Origin: Photobacterium ganghwense | GTDB lineage: Bacteria > Pseudomonadota > Gammaproteobacteria > Enterobacterales > Vibrionaceae | Length of the DNA: 64,000 nucleotides | Direction of reading: 5' to 3' | Assembly (NCBI RefSeq): GCF_003025595.1 | Contig: NZ_PYMI01000001.1 | Location: forward strand, 496,001 to 560,000 | In this document: positions 17,371 to 25,598 of the stretch, in pieces | Numbering within the stretch: position 1 is the stretch's first letter | Layout of the letters: each line of letters begins with the position of its first letter | Made by a program: the position numbers and the translations under genes | Notes under the pieces: model-generated | What the model was told of the DNA's origin: nothing | Databases searched by the model: none | What the model saw: only the letters and a program-made list of their open reading frames with translations

Positions 17371-19129
17371 AAGCCCCTCCCTTGCTGATGATGTCCTTCG
17401 ATAAGCGTGAAATACACTGCTCAATCTGACGGTAACAGTTTCTCACGCCCTCCAGTCCCAGCCCGTACGGGTCGGCGACTTCACCGGCGGTCCGGTTCCA
17501 GAACGGCTGTAAATCACTCAGATAAAAAGCATTGGGTACGTGATAGCTGGCAGTGATGACGGCATGGTTCTTTTCATCAAAAATAAACACCACGTCGCTG
17601 TCTTCCAGATCACACTGCCTCAGGCATTTGGAACGATGATCTTCAAGGTTGTAGTTGAGTTGTAGCGCGGCCTGTCGTGCCTCCGCCGGACTTTGCCTAT
17701 CTTCAGGGGTGTGAAACCCGAATGATTCAACACCACTGCCGGTATTCAGCTGTTCGACCGCCTGGCGGCAGACCTGTTCAGCAAAGGGGCTGCGCATGAT
17801 GTTGCCGTAGCAAACAAACAGAATACGGCGGTGCGGATTGCTCCGAAATAGCTTCTTCAGCCGGTAACGCGTTATCAGACAACGTCCTTTCAGCAACACC
17901 GGGAACCGTCGGGTAACCGCCGCGGCCAACTCAGCACCAATTTTCACGCCTTCCCGGACAAAAGGGAGTGGATCTGTCAGCGAGAAGCTGTCAATTTTCT
18001 CTTTACCCAGCAGAAGCCGGTGGCCATCTGCCAGTCGGGAGAACAGCTTTTTCAGCAAACGGGTTTTGCCGTGGCAACTGGCCATTTCCCGACGCAACTC
18101 GTACAAATCTGCCGTCAGTGCACGGGCATAGTAGCCACTCCGATAATGTGTTTGATCATCAGACGGCAAAGTGCCCATCATCAGGTAATTGGCATACCAT
18201 GCCGGGAAGTCCATCCCGCAAAAAACAGCCAGAGGAAGTGAGCCCCAAAAACGGGCATTCACTTCAACCAGGATCCATGCCGATGGCTGCTCCTGCTTTT
18301 CCGGTAATCCGCGGCGAAATTCGAACATCGCCACCCCGGTAAACTGCGTGGCCTGACACATGGCCTCGACGGCGGCCAGTTGTTCGGGATCAGTGGCAAT
18401 ACTCACCCGGTAAGAGCTGCCGCCTCCTCGTTCAGGCTCTGCCGCACGGCGATGGGAAAAAGCCGAATGCACCTTGCCGTTAACCGACAAGACGGAAACA
18501 CCTTCGCCAAAACCGGCAAAAAACGCCTCCACCATGACTGGCTCAGAGCCCGCAGCCAACTGTCCAAATTCTTTACAGTTGCTGACGATAGCTACATTCT
18601 GACGACGACTTAATGCCTGCTCTTTAAATGACTGGAGCGGTTTAATCACAAAGCGCTCACCAAATTCTTCCGCCAGTGCCTGATAAGACGAGTCTGCCAG
18701 ATTCACCAGCTTTCCTTTTGCAACCGGTACCCCGCACTCCAACGCTGCCTGCTTGGTTTTCCACTTATCAAACAGCACCTCCATCGCCTGCTCGTTAGCA
18801 ACGGCAAGGCGTGTGTGTGCCGGCAGCTTTTCTCTGTTCTGCCATAAGGGGTACATAGCCCGCTCGTCGCACGGCAGCACAATGTCGAACTGGTAGCGCT
18901 CAATCAGGCGAAATACGGCGTCCTGCCATTCCTGTTGTGAGTAAGCCTGGTAGTTGTAAAACTTCGCAGTCGTAATGTATTTGCTCGCCAGTGCCGGACT
19001 GGTTCGATCAAAGCAAACCACATGAACATCATACCCGGCCTTACCCAAAGACCGCACAACAGACAGGAAGCTGCGAGTGTCATCACCAAGTACTAACGCT
19101 CTGAATGGATGTCGTTCTGCCCGGTTCAT
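17360..19129 (-). CDS. ATP-grasp enzyme fused to low-molecular-weight phosphotyrosine phosphatase
   Basis: A 589-aa two-domain protein. Residues about 1-400 are an ATP-grasp carboxylate-amine ligase-like domain (ALVLGDDTRSFLSVVRSLG start; ERFVIKPLQSFKEQAL; WILVEVNARFWGSLPLA with the metal-binding E/N pair). From about residue 437 a complete LMW-PTP domain follows: the catalytic loop VCYGNIMRSPFAEQ (C-x5-R-S) and the general-acid DPYG motif near residue 562. Polysaccharide loci often hold a separate LMW-PTP (Wzb) with a tyrosine kinase; fusion to ATP-grasp is unusual. The pair may ligate an amino acid or acyl group and control it by dephosphorylation, but that is speculation. GAGGTGAGGT precedes the start. 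Confidence 0.85.
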   Translation of the reverse strand: MNRAERHPFRALVLGDDTRSFLSVVRSLGKAGYDVHVVCFDRTSPALASKYITTAKFYNYQAYSQQEWQDAVFRLIERYQFDIVLPCDERAMYPLWQNREKLPAHTRLAVANEQAMEVLFDKWKTKQAALECGVPVAKGKLVNLADSSYQALAEEFGERFVIKPLQSFKEQALSRRQNVAIVSNCKEFGQLAAGSEPVMVEAFFAGFGEGVSVLSVNGKVHSAFSHRRAAEPERGGGSSYRVSIATDPEQLAAVEAMCQATQFTGVAMFEFRRGLPEKQEQPSAWILVEVNARFWGSLPLAVFCGMDFPAWYANYLMMGTLPSDDQTHYRSGYYARALTADLYELRREMASCHGKTRLLKKLFSRLADGHRLLLGKEKIDSFSLTDPLPFVREGVKIGAELAAAVTRRFPVLLKGRCLITRYRLKKLFRSNPHRRILFVCYGNIMRSPFAEQVCRQAVEQLNTGSGVESFGFHTPEDRQSPAEARQAALQLNYNLEDHRSKCLRQCDLEDSDVVFIFDEKNHAVITASYHVPNAFYLSDLQPFWNRTAGEVADPYGLGLEGVRNCYRQIEQCISRLSKDIISKGGAYER

Positions 19130-19152
19130 ACCTCACCTCTTACAAATCCCTG

Positions 19153-20319
19153 TTAATCCGGATGCGATGCGCTGGATTGCTCGTCTGTCACAAACTGCTG
19201 CTTGATGGCACGCAGGGTATGTTCCAGTCGGACACGCAGTCGGTTCTGACGGATGTGGTAAATTGCCAGCTCGGTTTCGTGGTTGGCGAACGTTTTCTTA
19301 TATCTTGAAAAGCCACCCATGAAATCGTATCCGTCAAAACCCTGTTCAAACGCATCGTTAATCAATAAGTAATGAGAAACTAAGCCCGGTTTGCTGTGGC
19401 AGCCTTCTATCTCATAGTTCAAGGCACAGAGATAAAAATACACCTGATTCTGCCAGTGAAAATTGTACATAACCGATATCAGCGTCTGGCCTGCCATCAC
19501 CTTGTAAATAGCGACAGAGCCGTCTTCAATGCCCCGAGAGATCAGGGTCTGATGAAATTGCCTGAAGCCGTCATTCACAAATCCGCTCTGACCGGGCTGG
19601 CTTCCCCATCGTTTTATATGCAATGGACGCGCCAACTCAAAAAAGCACAGCGCGTCTTTAACCGTAAGGGCTTGGGTGACCGTCAGCGGGCCAAGGGATT
19701 CATACTCACGCAGGCTGCGACGAATCTGATACCGGGCGCTGCGGGAAAGCGCCTGCGAAGGGGTCAGGCCTTTGGCCCGGTATGCCGTAAAATCCACAGA
19801 GTACGCGCTTGTTGCCCAAATCTGATGACGATCCAGATCGGGTGTAGCACATGTGAACGTGTCCCGGTAGCAGGCGCCAACAGATAACACCCCGTCACCG
19901 ACCACTTCTGCCATCAAGGTGGCCAGCATTTTTTCCCGAACTGCATCTGCGACTGCTGGTTCCAGCAGAAAGTCGTTATATTCGATCCAGATTTGATCCA
20001 GCGAATCATCGCCGGTTCGGTGCAAATAATATTGCTTTGCAAAATGAAATCTGGACGGACGTCCCTGAGGACTGACAATGACCCCCAGCCCGACCGTCCT
20101 GCCCTCGATACGGGCTTCAATGACGTAAAAGTGGCGTACGAAGCAGTCAAGCCAGCAACCGATCCAATGCCATGATAAAAAAAAGACGGGATGGCACCGC
20201 TCTTCAAGGCTCTGCCACGCGTGTTGCAGCCAGGTACGATCCGGCGACAAAAACACCTCACAGGATATGGTACTTTTTTGTGGCTTATTCTTAACGCACG
20301 TACTCACCGGCCTGTCCAT
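19153..20319 (-). CDS. GNAT/FemAB-like acyltransferase
   Basis: Predicted acyl- or aminoacyltransferase of the FemAB/BioF2-like GNAT superfamily, 388 aa. The C-terminal acyltransferase half shows SVMYNFHWQNQVYFYL, then FDGYDFMGGFSRYKKTFA, typical of these enzymes in exosortase loci. The ATG at 20319 is preferred over a GTG at 20325 because AGAGG is spaced five bases from it. It is the first gene of the five-gene minus-strand operon and diverges from prsT. Likely role: acylate a sugar amine of the polymer; substrate unknown. Confidence 0.75.
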   Translation of the reverse strand: MDRPVSTCVKNKPQKSTISCEVFLSPDRTWLQHAWQSLEERCHPVFFLSWHWIGCWLDCFVRHFYVIEARIEGRTVGLGVIVSPQGRPSRFHFAKQYYLHRTGDDSLDQIWIEYNDFLLEPAVADAVREKMLATLMAEVVGDGVLSVGACYRDTFTCATPDLDRHQIWATSAYSVDFTAYRAKGLTPSQALSRSARYQIRRSLREYESLGPLTVTQALTVKDALCFFELARPLHIKRWGSQPGQSGFVNDGFRQFHQTLISRGIEDGSVAIYKVMAGQTLISVMYNFHWQNQVYFYLCALNYEIEGCHSKPGLVSHYLLINDAFEQGFDGYDFMGGFSRYKKTFANHETELAIYHIRQNRLRVRLEHTLRAIKQQFVTDEQSSASHPD

Positions 20320-20496
20320 TGGCACCTCTGTTTTACGAACTCGAAAACGGGCACTGCTTATCCAGCAGTTTCCTCATCAAGCATAGCAACTGGGCTGCAA
20401 GAGTGATCATTGATTCTCCGGCCATTTCTCCGCTCACGGTGAAATCTGAGTCTATGATTGTTGATGAGGTGTTTTTTTGTCATGGACGGGATATCA

Positions 20497-23265
20497 ATGA
20501 GCAAATTCATCACAAACCGAAGTTTATCGACTATCGCCGGCTGCCTGATGGCAGTTTCAGTAGCGGGTTGTAACGACATTGACCCGGATACCCATATTGC
20601 AAATGCCAAACAATTCATTACCAAGCAGGAATACAGTGCTGCCATCATCGAATTGAAAAATGCGATTCAGCAGTCTCCGCAATTGGGTGAGCCACGGTAT
20701 TTGCTGGGTGATTTGTATTTACAACGCGGAGATTTCTCGGGCGCTGAAAAAGAACTGCGGCGGGCCCTGAAATACGGTGAAAATCCCGATTTGATTGAGC
20801 CCCTTCTGGCTCGCGCCCTGCTGGGACAAAGTGACTTGCTCTCCCTGAATGAACTAAGTACCCAGGCAAAAACCCAATTGAGTTCAGCCTTGGCCGACAT
20901 TCATGCCATCCATGCCATGGTGCTGTTGCAACATGGCGAGAAAGAAAAAGCCAAAGCGGCGCTTAATCTGGCAATGGAAGATGATGCCAATGATGGCAGC
21001 CTTTACACCACGCTGGCTTATGCCGGACTGCTGGCCGAGCAATCACGGTTAAACGATGCGCTGGAAATCTTGTTGCAACTGACTCAGCATTTTCCCAAAA
21101 ACAGCGATGTATGGCTGACAACTGGCCACATTCAGATGGCCAGCAACCGATTCAGCCGTGCCGCAGAAAGCTATTTGCAGGCTGTGACGCTATCGCCCCA
21201 GGCGAAACACTATATGCTGTTTCTGGCTCAGGCTCTGGTCAGAGACGAGCAGTACACCAAGGCAAACACTTATGTTGATGAAATTCTGACGGTATCCCCT
21301 ACCCACCCTCTGGCCAACGAGCTGAAAGCCAGTATCGATTATGCCAACGGCAATTATCAGGATGCGCAAAACCATGCTGAGCTGGCGATACAAAATGGCT
21401 CACAAAGTATCGGGGTGTTTGTCATTGCCGGGGTAACCGCATACTCACGTAATCAGTTTGAACAGGCCAACGAATATTTCGCCCGAGTCATTCCCTTTGT
21501 CGGAAAAGATCACCTGATCAACCGCCTGTACGCCTCAACCCAGTTCAAACTAGGCAACATGGACGGGGCACTGGAGACGCTGAATAACTTTGACTTATCA
21601 CTCAAAGAAAACAATGAATTTGTGAATCAGATGAGTCTGGAGTTTGCCAAAATCGGCCGTCGCACAGACGCACTCAGCCTCGCATCCAAAGCCAGCACCG
21701 ACACACAAAATCAGTCCCTCACGTTAAGCCTGATGCAGTTGGCAAATAAAGAAGCTCAGGGTGTCACTCATCTTCAGAATATCCTGAAAGTCCAACCGGA
21801 TTTACCCGAGGCGAATCTGGGTCTGGCGTATTACTACCTTGAGCAAGGTGACATCGTTCAGGCGGAGACTATCGTCAATGACTGGCTGAGCACAGAACCT
21901 AATCAAGTCAGTGCCATCATCATGAAAGGCTACATCGCCACCAAGAAAAAAGATTACCCCCTCGCCGCCAAACAGTTTGAGCGAGCTATCGGACTCGAAC
22001 CGAAAAACCTGACGGCATTGCTTTCCCTTTACAAGCTGGAAATGCTGACCGGAAAACCTGAAGATGCCTATCGCCATACACTGGCTCTGGCTGAGCAGTC
22101 TCCGGAAAACTTCGTGATCGCCAGGAACCTGTTCCAGTTTGCGACAGAAGCCAAACTGCTGCCGGAAGCGCTGGCTTTTTATGAACAAAAAATCAAACAG
22201 TCGCCCAATGACGTGCCGCTGAAAATGATTCTGGCGCGTGGTTATGCCAGCCAGAATGACTACTCAAAAGGTCTGCAGGTTCTAGAGAGTCTGACTCCGG
22301 TACAACAAAGTGCCGAAAGTTTCAGTCTAGCTACCCTGCTACACTTCAAATCCGGCGATTACCGAAAAGCGCAACTCGCAGCAACTGAATGGCTAAAACG
22401 CGACCGGCTTAATCCGGATGCGTATATCAGAACCATTCAGCTGAGTGAGATGAACAAAGAGTATGACACAGGGATCAAAACAGCCTCACAAGCCGAAAAA
22501 CTGTTCGTAGACCAACCCGGCTTTAGCCTGATGAAAGTCGGTTTGCTGCTGAAAGACACTCAGTATCAAGCTGCTCAGGCCATTCTGGATAAACAAAATG
22601 ATGCCGTAAAAACCACTGCCTATTATCTACGTCTGCAAGGCGAGCTTTATGCCCGTAACGGGCAAACGGCTCAGGCCGTGGATGTACAAAAGCAGCGTTT
22701 CGAGCGTTACCCTAGCATCACGACCGTCAAAGACCTCGCTCTGGCTTACGATGCAAACAAACAAACTCATGATGCCGTCAGGGTACTAAAGCAATACATC
22801 ACCCAACAAGGCGAAGCCGCTCAGCCTCTGGTGCTGGTACTGGCGCAGCTACAAGTCAAAGCCGAACCTGACGCCGCCATTGCCAATTACAGGGCCATTC
22901 TGGAGAAAGAGCCTAAAAATGTTATTGCGCTCAATAACCTGGCCTGGCTGTATATGAATCAGAACGATTTTGCCAAAGCCTGTGAACCGGCGAGCCAGGC
23001 CTTTGAGCTGGCGGGCGAGTTTGCAGAAGTACAGGATACTTATGGTTACTGCCTGCTGAAGTCCGGACAGACTCAGTCTTCACTGGAGCCCCTGAAAGCA
23101 GCGTACCAGAGCAAACGGGCCAGTGTTGAAATCGGGCTTCACTATGCTGAGAGCCTGATTGCCAATCATCTGCCGGAGAAAGCCAAAGATATACTGAATA
23201 CCGTAGAGGCAACCTCGCCGGAACATGTTCAGCAGAAAAATCAGCTGATGGCACAAATGCAATAA
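20497..23265 (+). CDS. prsT: PEP-CTERM system TPR-repeat lipoprotein PrsT
   Basis: Large lipoprotein, 922 aa, matching the size and layout of the PrsT family that accompanies exosortase A. A lipoprotein signal (SLSTIAGCLMAVSVAGC, lipid-attached Cys at residue 25) is followed by tandem TPR units through the whole mature protein, for example YLLGDLYLQRGDFSGAEKELRRAL and NLAWLYMNQNDFAKACEPASQAF. The start is uncertain: ATGs at 20482 and 20497 are in frame; 20497 gives a normal-length signal. PrsT is thought to scaffold export or assembly of polymer and sorted proteins. It diverges from the acyltransferase operon. Confidence 0.9.
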   Translation: MSKFITNRSLSTIAGCLMAVSVAGCNDIDPDTHIANAKQFITKQEYSAAIIELKNAIQQSPQLGEPRYLLGDLYLQRGDFSGAEKELRRALKYGENPDLIEPLLARALLGQSDLLSLNELSTQAKTQLSSALADIHAIHAMVLLQHGEKEKAKAALNLAMEDDANDGSLYTTLAYAGLLAEQSRLNDALEILLQLTQHFPKNSDVWLTTGHIQMASNRFSRAAESYLQAVTLSPQAKHYMLFLAQALVRDEQYTKANTYVDEILTVSPTHPLANELKASIDYANGNYQDAQNHAELAIQNGSQSIGVFVIAGVTAYSRNQFEQANEYFARVIPFVGKDHLINRLYASTQFKLGNMDGALETLNNFDLSLKENNEFVNQMSLEFAKIGRRTDALSLASKASTDTQNQSLTLSLMQLANKEAQGVTHLQNILKVQPDLPEANLGLAYYYLEQGDIVQAETIVNDWLSTEPNQVSAIIMKGYIATKKKDYPLAAKQFERAIGLEPKNLTALLSLYKLEMLTGKPEDAYRHTLALAEQSPENFVIARNLFQFATEAKLLPEALAFYEQKIKQSPNDVPLKMILARGYASQNDYSKGLQVLESLTPVQQSAESFSLATLLHFKSGDYRKAQLAATEWLKRDRLNPDAYIRTIQLSEMNKEYDTGIKTASQAEKLFVDQPGFSLMKVGLLLKDTQYQAAQAILDKQNDAVKTTAYYLRLQGELYARNGQTAQAVDVQKQRFERYPSITTVKDLALAYDANKQTHDAVRVLKQYITQQGEAAQPLVLVLAQLQVKAEPDAAIANYRAILEKEPKNVIALNNLAWLYMNQNDFAKACEPASQAFELAGEFAEVQDTYGYCLLKSGQTQSSLEPLKAAYQSKRASVEIGLHYAESLIANHLPEKAKDILNTVEATSPEHVQQKNQLMAQMQ

Positions 23266-23297
23266 TCGAACGGTTTCAGGCACACCCGACGCTCAGT

Positions 23298-23324
23298 GCT
23301 GCCACTAAAACCGACAGTGGCAGC
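23298..23324 (+). terminator. hairpin after prsT
   Basis: A 9-bp stem GCTGCCACT / AGTGGCAGC with a 9-base loop lies 32 bases after the prsT stop. The T-run is absent, so function as an intrinsic terminator is uncertain. Confidence 0.4.
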
Positions 23325-23412
23325 CTCAAAAACCTTGGCGGGTATGCCTGCAATCATGGCCGGGGGCTCTCCTTACCGAAAGGTCAATGCCATTAACAGA
23401 TTTCTAACCAAC

Positions 23413-23440
23413 ACGAGCCACAGCTGATGCTGTGGCTCGT
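23413..23440. promoter_or_regulatory. 12-bp inverted repeat just upstream of the trypsin-like protease gene
   Basis: ACGAGCCACAGC / GCTGTGGCTCGT form a perfect 12-bp stem with a TGAT tetraloop, ending 14 bases before the ATG at 23455 and immediately ahead of its ATGGAGG ribosome-binding site. It could be an operator, an attenuator or an mRNA leader hairpin; a pure terminator would have to precede the promoter of the protease gene. Confidence 0.5.
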
Positions 23441-23454
23441 CATATGGAGGATTC

Positions 23455-24192
23455 ATGTCAGGACGATTCTTATTGTGTCTTCTCTGTTGCTTCTCGGCGT
23501 CAGTTTTCGCCGACCTGCCGGATACCATTGCACGTATAAAACCGTCCATCGTGGGTGTCGGTTTTTACGATAAAGCCGCCAGCCCCCGAGGTCAGTTGTT
23601 TGGTACCGGCTTCGTGATCGCCCCGCAATTGGTTGCCACCAATGCGCATGTCGTCAACCCTTCCCTGTTGACCGGTAAGCGGCAGTTTGTTGTCTTTATC
23701 GGTACCGGCCGCAGCCCGGAGGTACGCACCGCAACTGTCATTAAACGGGATACCCGGCACGATCTGGCTATTCTGAAAATTGCCGGCTCCCCCTTACCCG
23801 CGTTACGTCTTTCTACTCGCCTGGTTCGGGAAGGTGAGCGCTATAGTTTCACCGGCTTTCCGATTGGTGCCATTCTGGGCCTGTACCCGGCAACGCATCA
23901 GGGCATTGTTGCCAGTATTACCCCCATTGCGACGCCCGCCAATCATGCCCGGGAGCTGACCGTGCAGCAGCTAAGGCAACTTAAAAAGCCTTATGACGTC
24001 TATCAGTTTGATGCAACAGCCTATCCAGGAAACAGCGGCAGCCCGGTTTATCACCCGGAAACCGGTGAAGTCATTGCCATTATCAATAAGGTCTTCGTCA
24101 AAACCAGCAAAGAGTCTATGCTCACTGACCCCAGTGCAATCACTTATGCGATTCCAATTCAGCACTTAATTACCCTGAAGCAAAGCCTTTGA
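23455..24192 (+). CDS. secreted trypsin-like serine protease
   Basis: S1/DegP-like serine protease domain, 245 aa, with a signal peptide (FLLCLLCCFSASVFA). The catalytic triad is complete: His in VATNAHVV (near 63), Asp in RHDLAILKI (near 105) and Ser in YPGNSGSPVY (near 190). No PDZ domain follows, so it is a stand-alone protease. GGAGG precedes the start. Located between prsT and the vanZ-like gene, it may process periplasmic or sorted proteins of the exosortase system; the link is contextual. Confidence 0.85.
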   Translation: MSGRFLLCLLCCFSASVFADLPDTIARIKPSIVGVGFYDKAASPRGQLFGTGFVIAPQLVATNAHVVNPSLLTGKRQFVVFIGTGRSPEVRTATVIKRDTRHDLAILKIAGSPLPALRLSTRLVREGERYSFTGFPIGAILGLYPATHQGIVASITPIATPANHARELTVQQLRQLKKPYDVYQFDATAYPGNSGSPVYHPETGEVIAIINKVFVKTSKESMLTDPSAITYAIPIQHLITLKQSL

Positions 24193-24206
24193 GTGAGTAA
24201 CCTGAG

Positions 24207-24620
24207 ATGATGACATTCACCCCCTTCCAGCGAAACAATCTTGCCTGGTTCGGTGCCGTAGCCAGCACACTCTTTATTGCCTACATTTCGCTGGTGCCCG
24301 CTCAAAATGAGCCCGAGTTCGCCGATTTGCAGCAATACGGCATTCTCTTTCTGGATAAAATTTTACATCTGATCGCCTATGGCGGCCTGACGTTTCTGTT
24401 TCTGTGTACGTCACAACTACGCCGTTACCCCAGAGCAACCTGTCTGGCACTGATTCTGTATGGGTCACTGCTTGAGCTCACCCAGGGTCTGTTACCTCTG
24501 GGGCGCGAATTTTCGCTGTTTGATGCCCTCGCTAACGTGCTGGGCGTACTGATCATCGGCAGCGCATTTCTCTACCGGCAGAAAAAACAAAAAGCCAGAC
24601 GTCTGCTTTCGTCTGGCTAA
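24207..24620 (+). CDS. VanZ-like membrane protein
   Basis: Small integral membrane protein, 137 aa, with about four hydrophobic helices. The VanZ-family features are the first-helix region YISLVPAQNEP, FLDKILHLIAYGGLTFLF and the LLPLGREFSLFDALANVLGVLIG region. VanZ-like proteins of this size are frequent members of exosortase polysaccharide loci; their biochemical function is unknown. It starts 14 bases after the protease stop and probably shares its transcript. Its 3' end contains the hairpin that terminates the opposing PEP-CTERM gene. Confidence 0.82.
   Translation: MMTFTPFQRNNLAWFGAVASTLFIAYISLVPAQNEPEFADLQQYGILFLDKILHLIAYGGLTFLFLCTSQLRRYPRATCLALILYGSLLELTQGLLPLGREFSLFDALANVLGVLIIGSAFLYRQKKQKARRLLSSG
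24583..24618 (-). terminator. intrinsic terminator for the minus-strand PEP-CTERM gene, inside the vanZ-like 3' end
   Basis: Read on the minus strand, AGCCAGACG and CGTCTGGCT form a 9-bp stem followed by TTTTTGTTTTTT. The plus-strand side has no T-run, so it acts for the gene at 24720-25421. Its bases are also the last codons of the vanZ-like gene. Confidence 0.78.
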
Positions 24621-24719
24621 TCAGGTGGTACTCGCGGGTCATCCGGTTTGTCGTTGACTGCCAGGGTTGACCTCAGACAACTCCACAACAGGCAGGCAAG
24701 AAAGCCCCAACCGTCTGAA

Positions 24720-25421
24720 TTACTGTTTTCTGCGTTTCATCCCCGCGAAGCCCAGCAAACCCGCACCAAACAGGAACATAGAAGCGGGTTCTGGTACTGA
24801 TACCATGCCGTATGAAACGTCGTAGGCTTTACTTTCTCCATCAGGATTGAAAATAAATTCCAGGGCAGAAATGTCCGTAAAATCGGTGCCACCAAAAATA
24901 GGATCACTGAAATCGATATAAACGACCCCAGGAGCTGACGATGTTGTCACCAGATTCGCTGAGTTTGTTGAGGCACCGCCACCCCACCAAGTGTTGATGC
25001 GGATGCCTAAATCAAGGTCCTGAGACAGCACTTCAAACAGGAAACCGCTGCCGTTTAACGCAAAGTTTCTGGAACCTAAACCCGCTGCGTTGATATTTGG
25101 TGAGTTATCTGTGCCGTCATACTGAACAGACACAGTCGCGGATGTCAGAGTGTCAACACTCACAGAAAGAAAACCACTGCCGACAAAAGCACTGGCCCCT
25201 AAGTTGTTGTTGGCCACAGAGGTAACATCAACGAGAATATCCCGCTCTTCACCCATCAAAACACTATCTGGCCCTGTTACAGAAGTGGATAGGCTACCGA
25301 CACCGTTTACCTCAATCTTTGCTTGATCAACGCTGAAGTCATCAATAATCAGTTCTGCATTGGCAGCGCCAGCCAGGAACAGTGTGGACAGTGAACATGC
25401 TAAAAGAGTTTGCTTAATCAT
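24720..25421 (-). CDS. PEP-CTERM sorting domain protein
   Basis: Exported protein of 233 aa: signal peptide (LLACSLSTLFLAGAANA), a beta-rich body without a recognised enzyme motif, and the tripartite C-terminal sorting signal VPEPASMFLFGAGLLGFAGMKRRKQ split as VPEP, hydrophobic helix and basic tail. It is a predicted substrate of the exosortase at the start of the window. The ATG at 25421 has GGGGGAAA upstream. A sigma-54-type promoter lies 35 bases before the start and an intrinsic terminator after the stop, so it is a single-gene unit. Confidence 0.92.
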   Translation of the reverse strand: MIKQTLLACSLSTLFLAGAANAELIIDDFSVDQAKIEVNGVGSLSTSVTGPDSVLMGEERDILVDVTSVANNNLGASAFVGSGFLSVSVDTLTSATVSVQYDGTDNSPNINAAGLGSRNFALNGSGFLFEVLSQDLDLGIRINTWWGGGASTNSANLVTTSSAPGVVYIDFSDPIFGGTDFTDISALEFIFNPDGESKAYDVSYGMVSVPEPASMFLFGAGLLGFAGMKRRKQ

Positions 25422-25455
25422 GAGTGTTTCCCCCGATATAGAATCACTCACTACT

Positions 25456-25472
25456 AAGCGAATTGTGTGCCA
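25456..25472 (-). promoter_or_regulatory. sigma-54 (-24/-12) promoter of the PEP-CTERM gene
   Basis: Minus-strand TGGCACACAATTCGCTT has the intact TGGCAC -24 element, exactly ten bases between GG and GC, and one mismatch in the -12 element (TCGC for TTGC). It lies 35 bases upstream of the ATG at 25421. RpoN with the PrsK/PrsR regulators is known to control PEP-CTERM genes in other bacteria. Confidence 0.68.
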
Positions 25473-25598
25473 GTTATTATATTACTGTTTTTACTGGGTT
25501 TTATATTCGTACGGTTTATCAGGTGTAAAAGATACCAACACTTTGCAAACCATACTGTCAGGAAAATCATGCAACGAAGGTTTAATGAACAGGCGACA

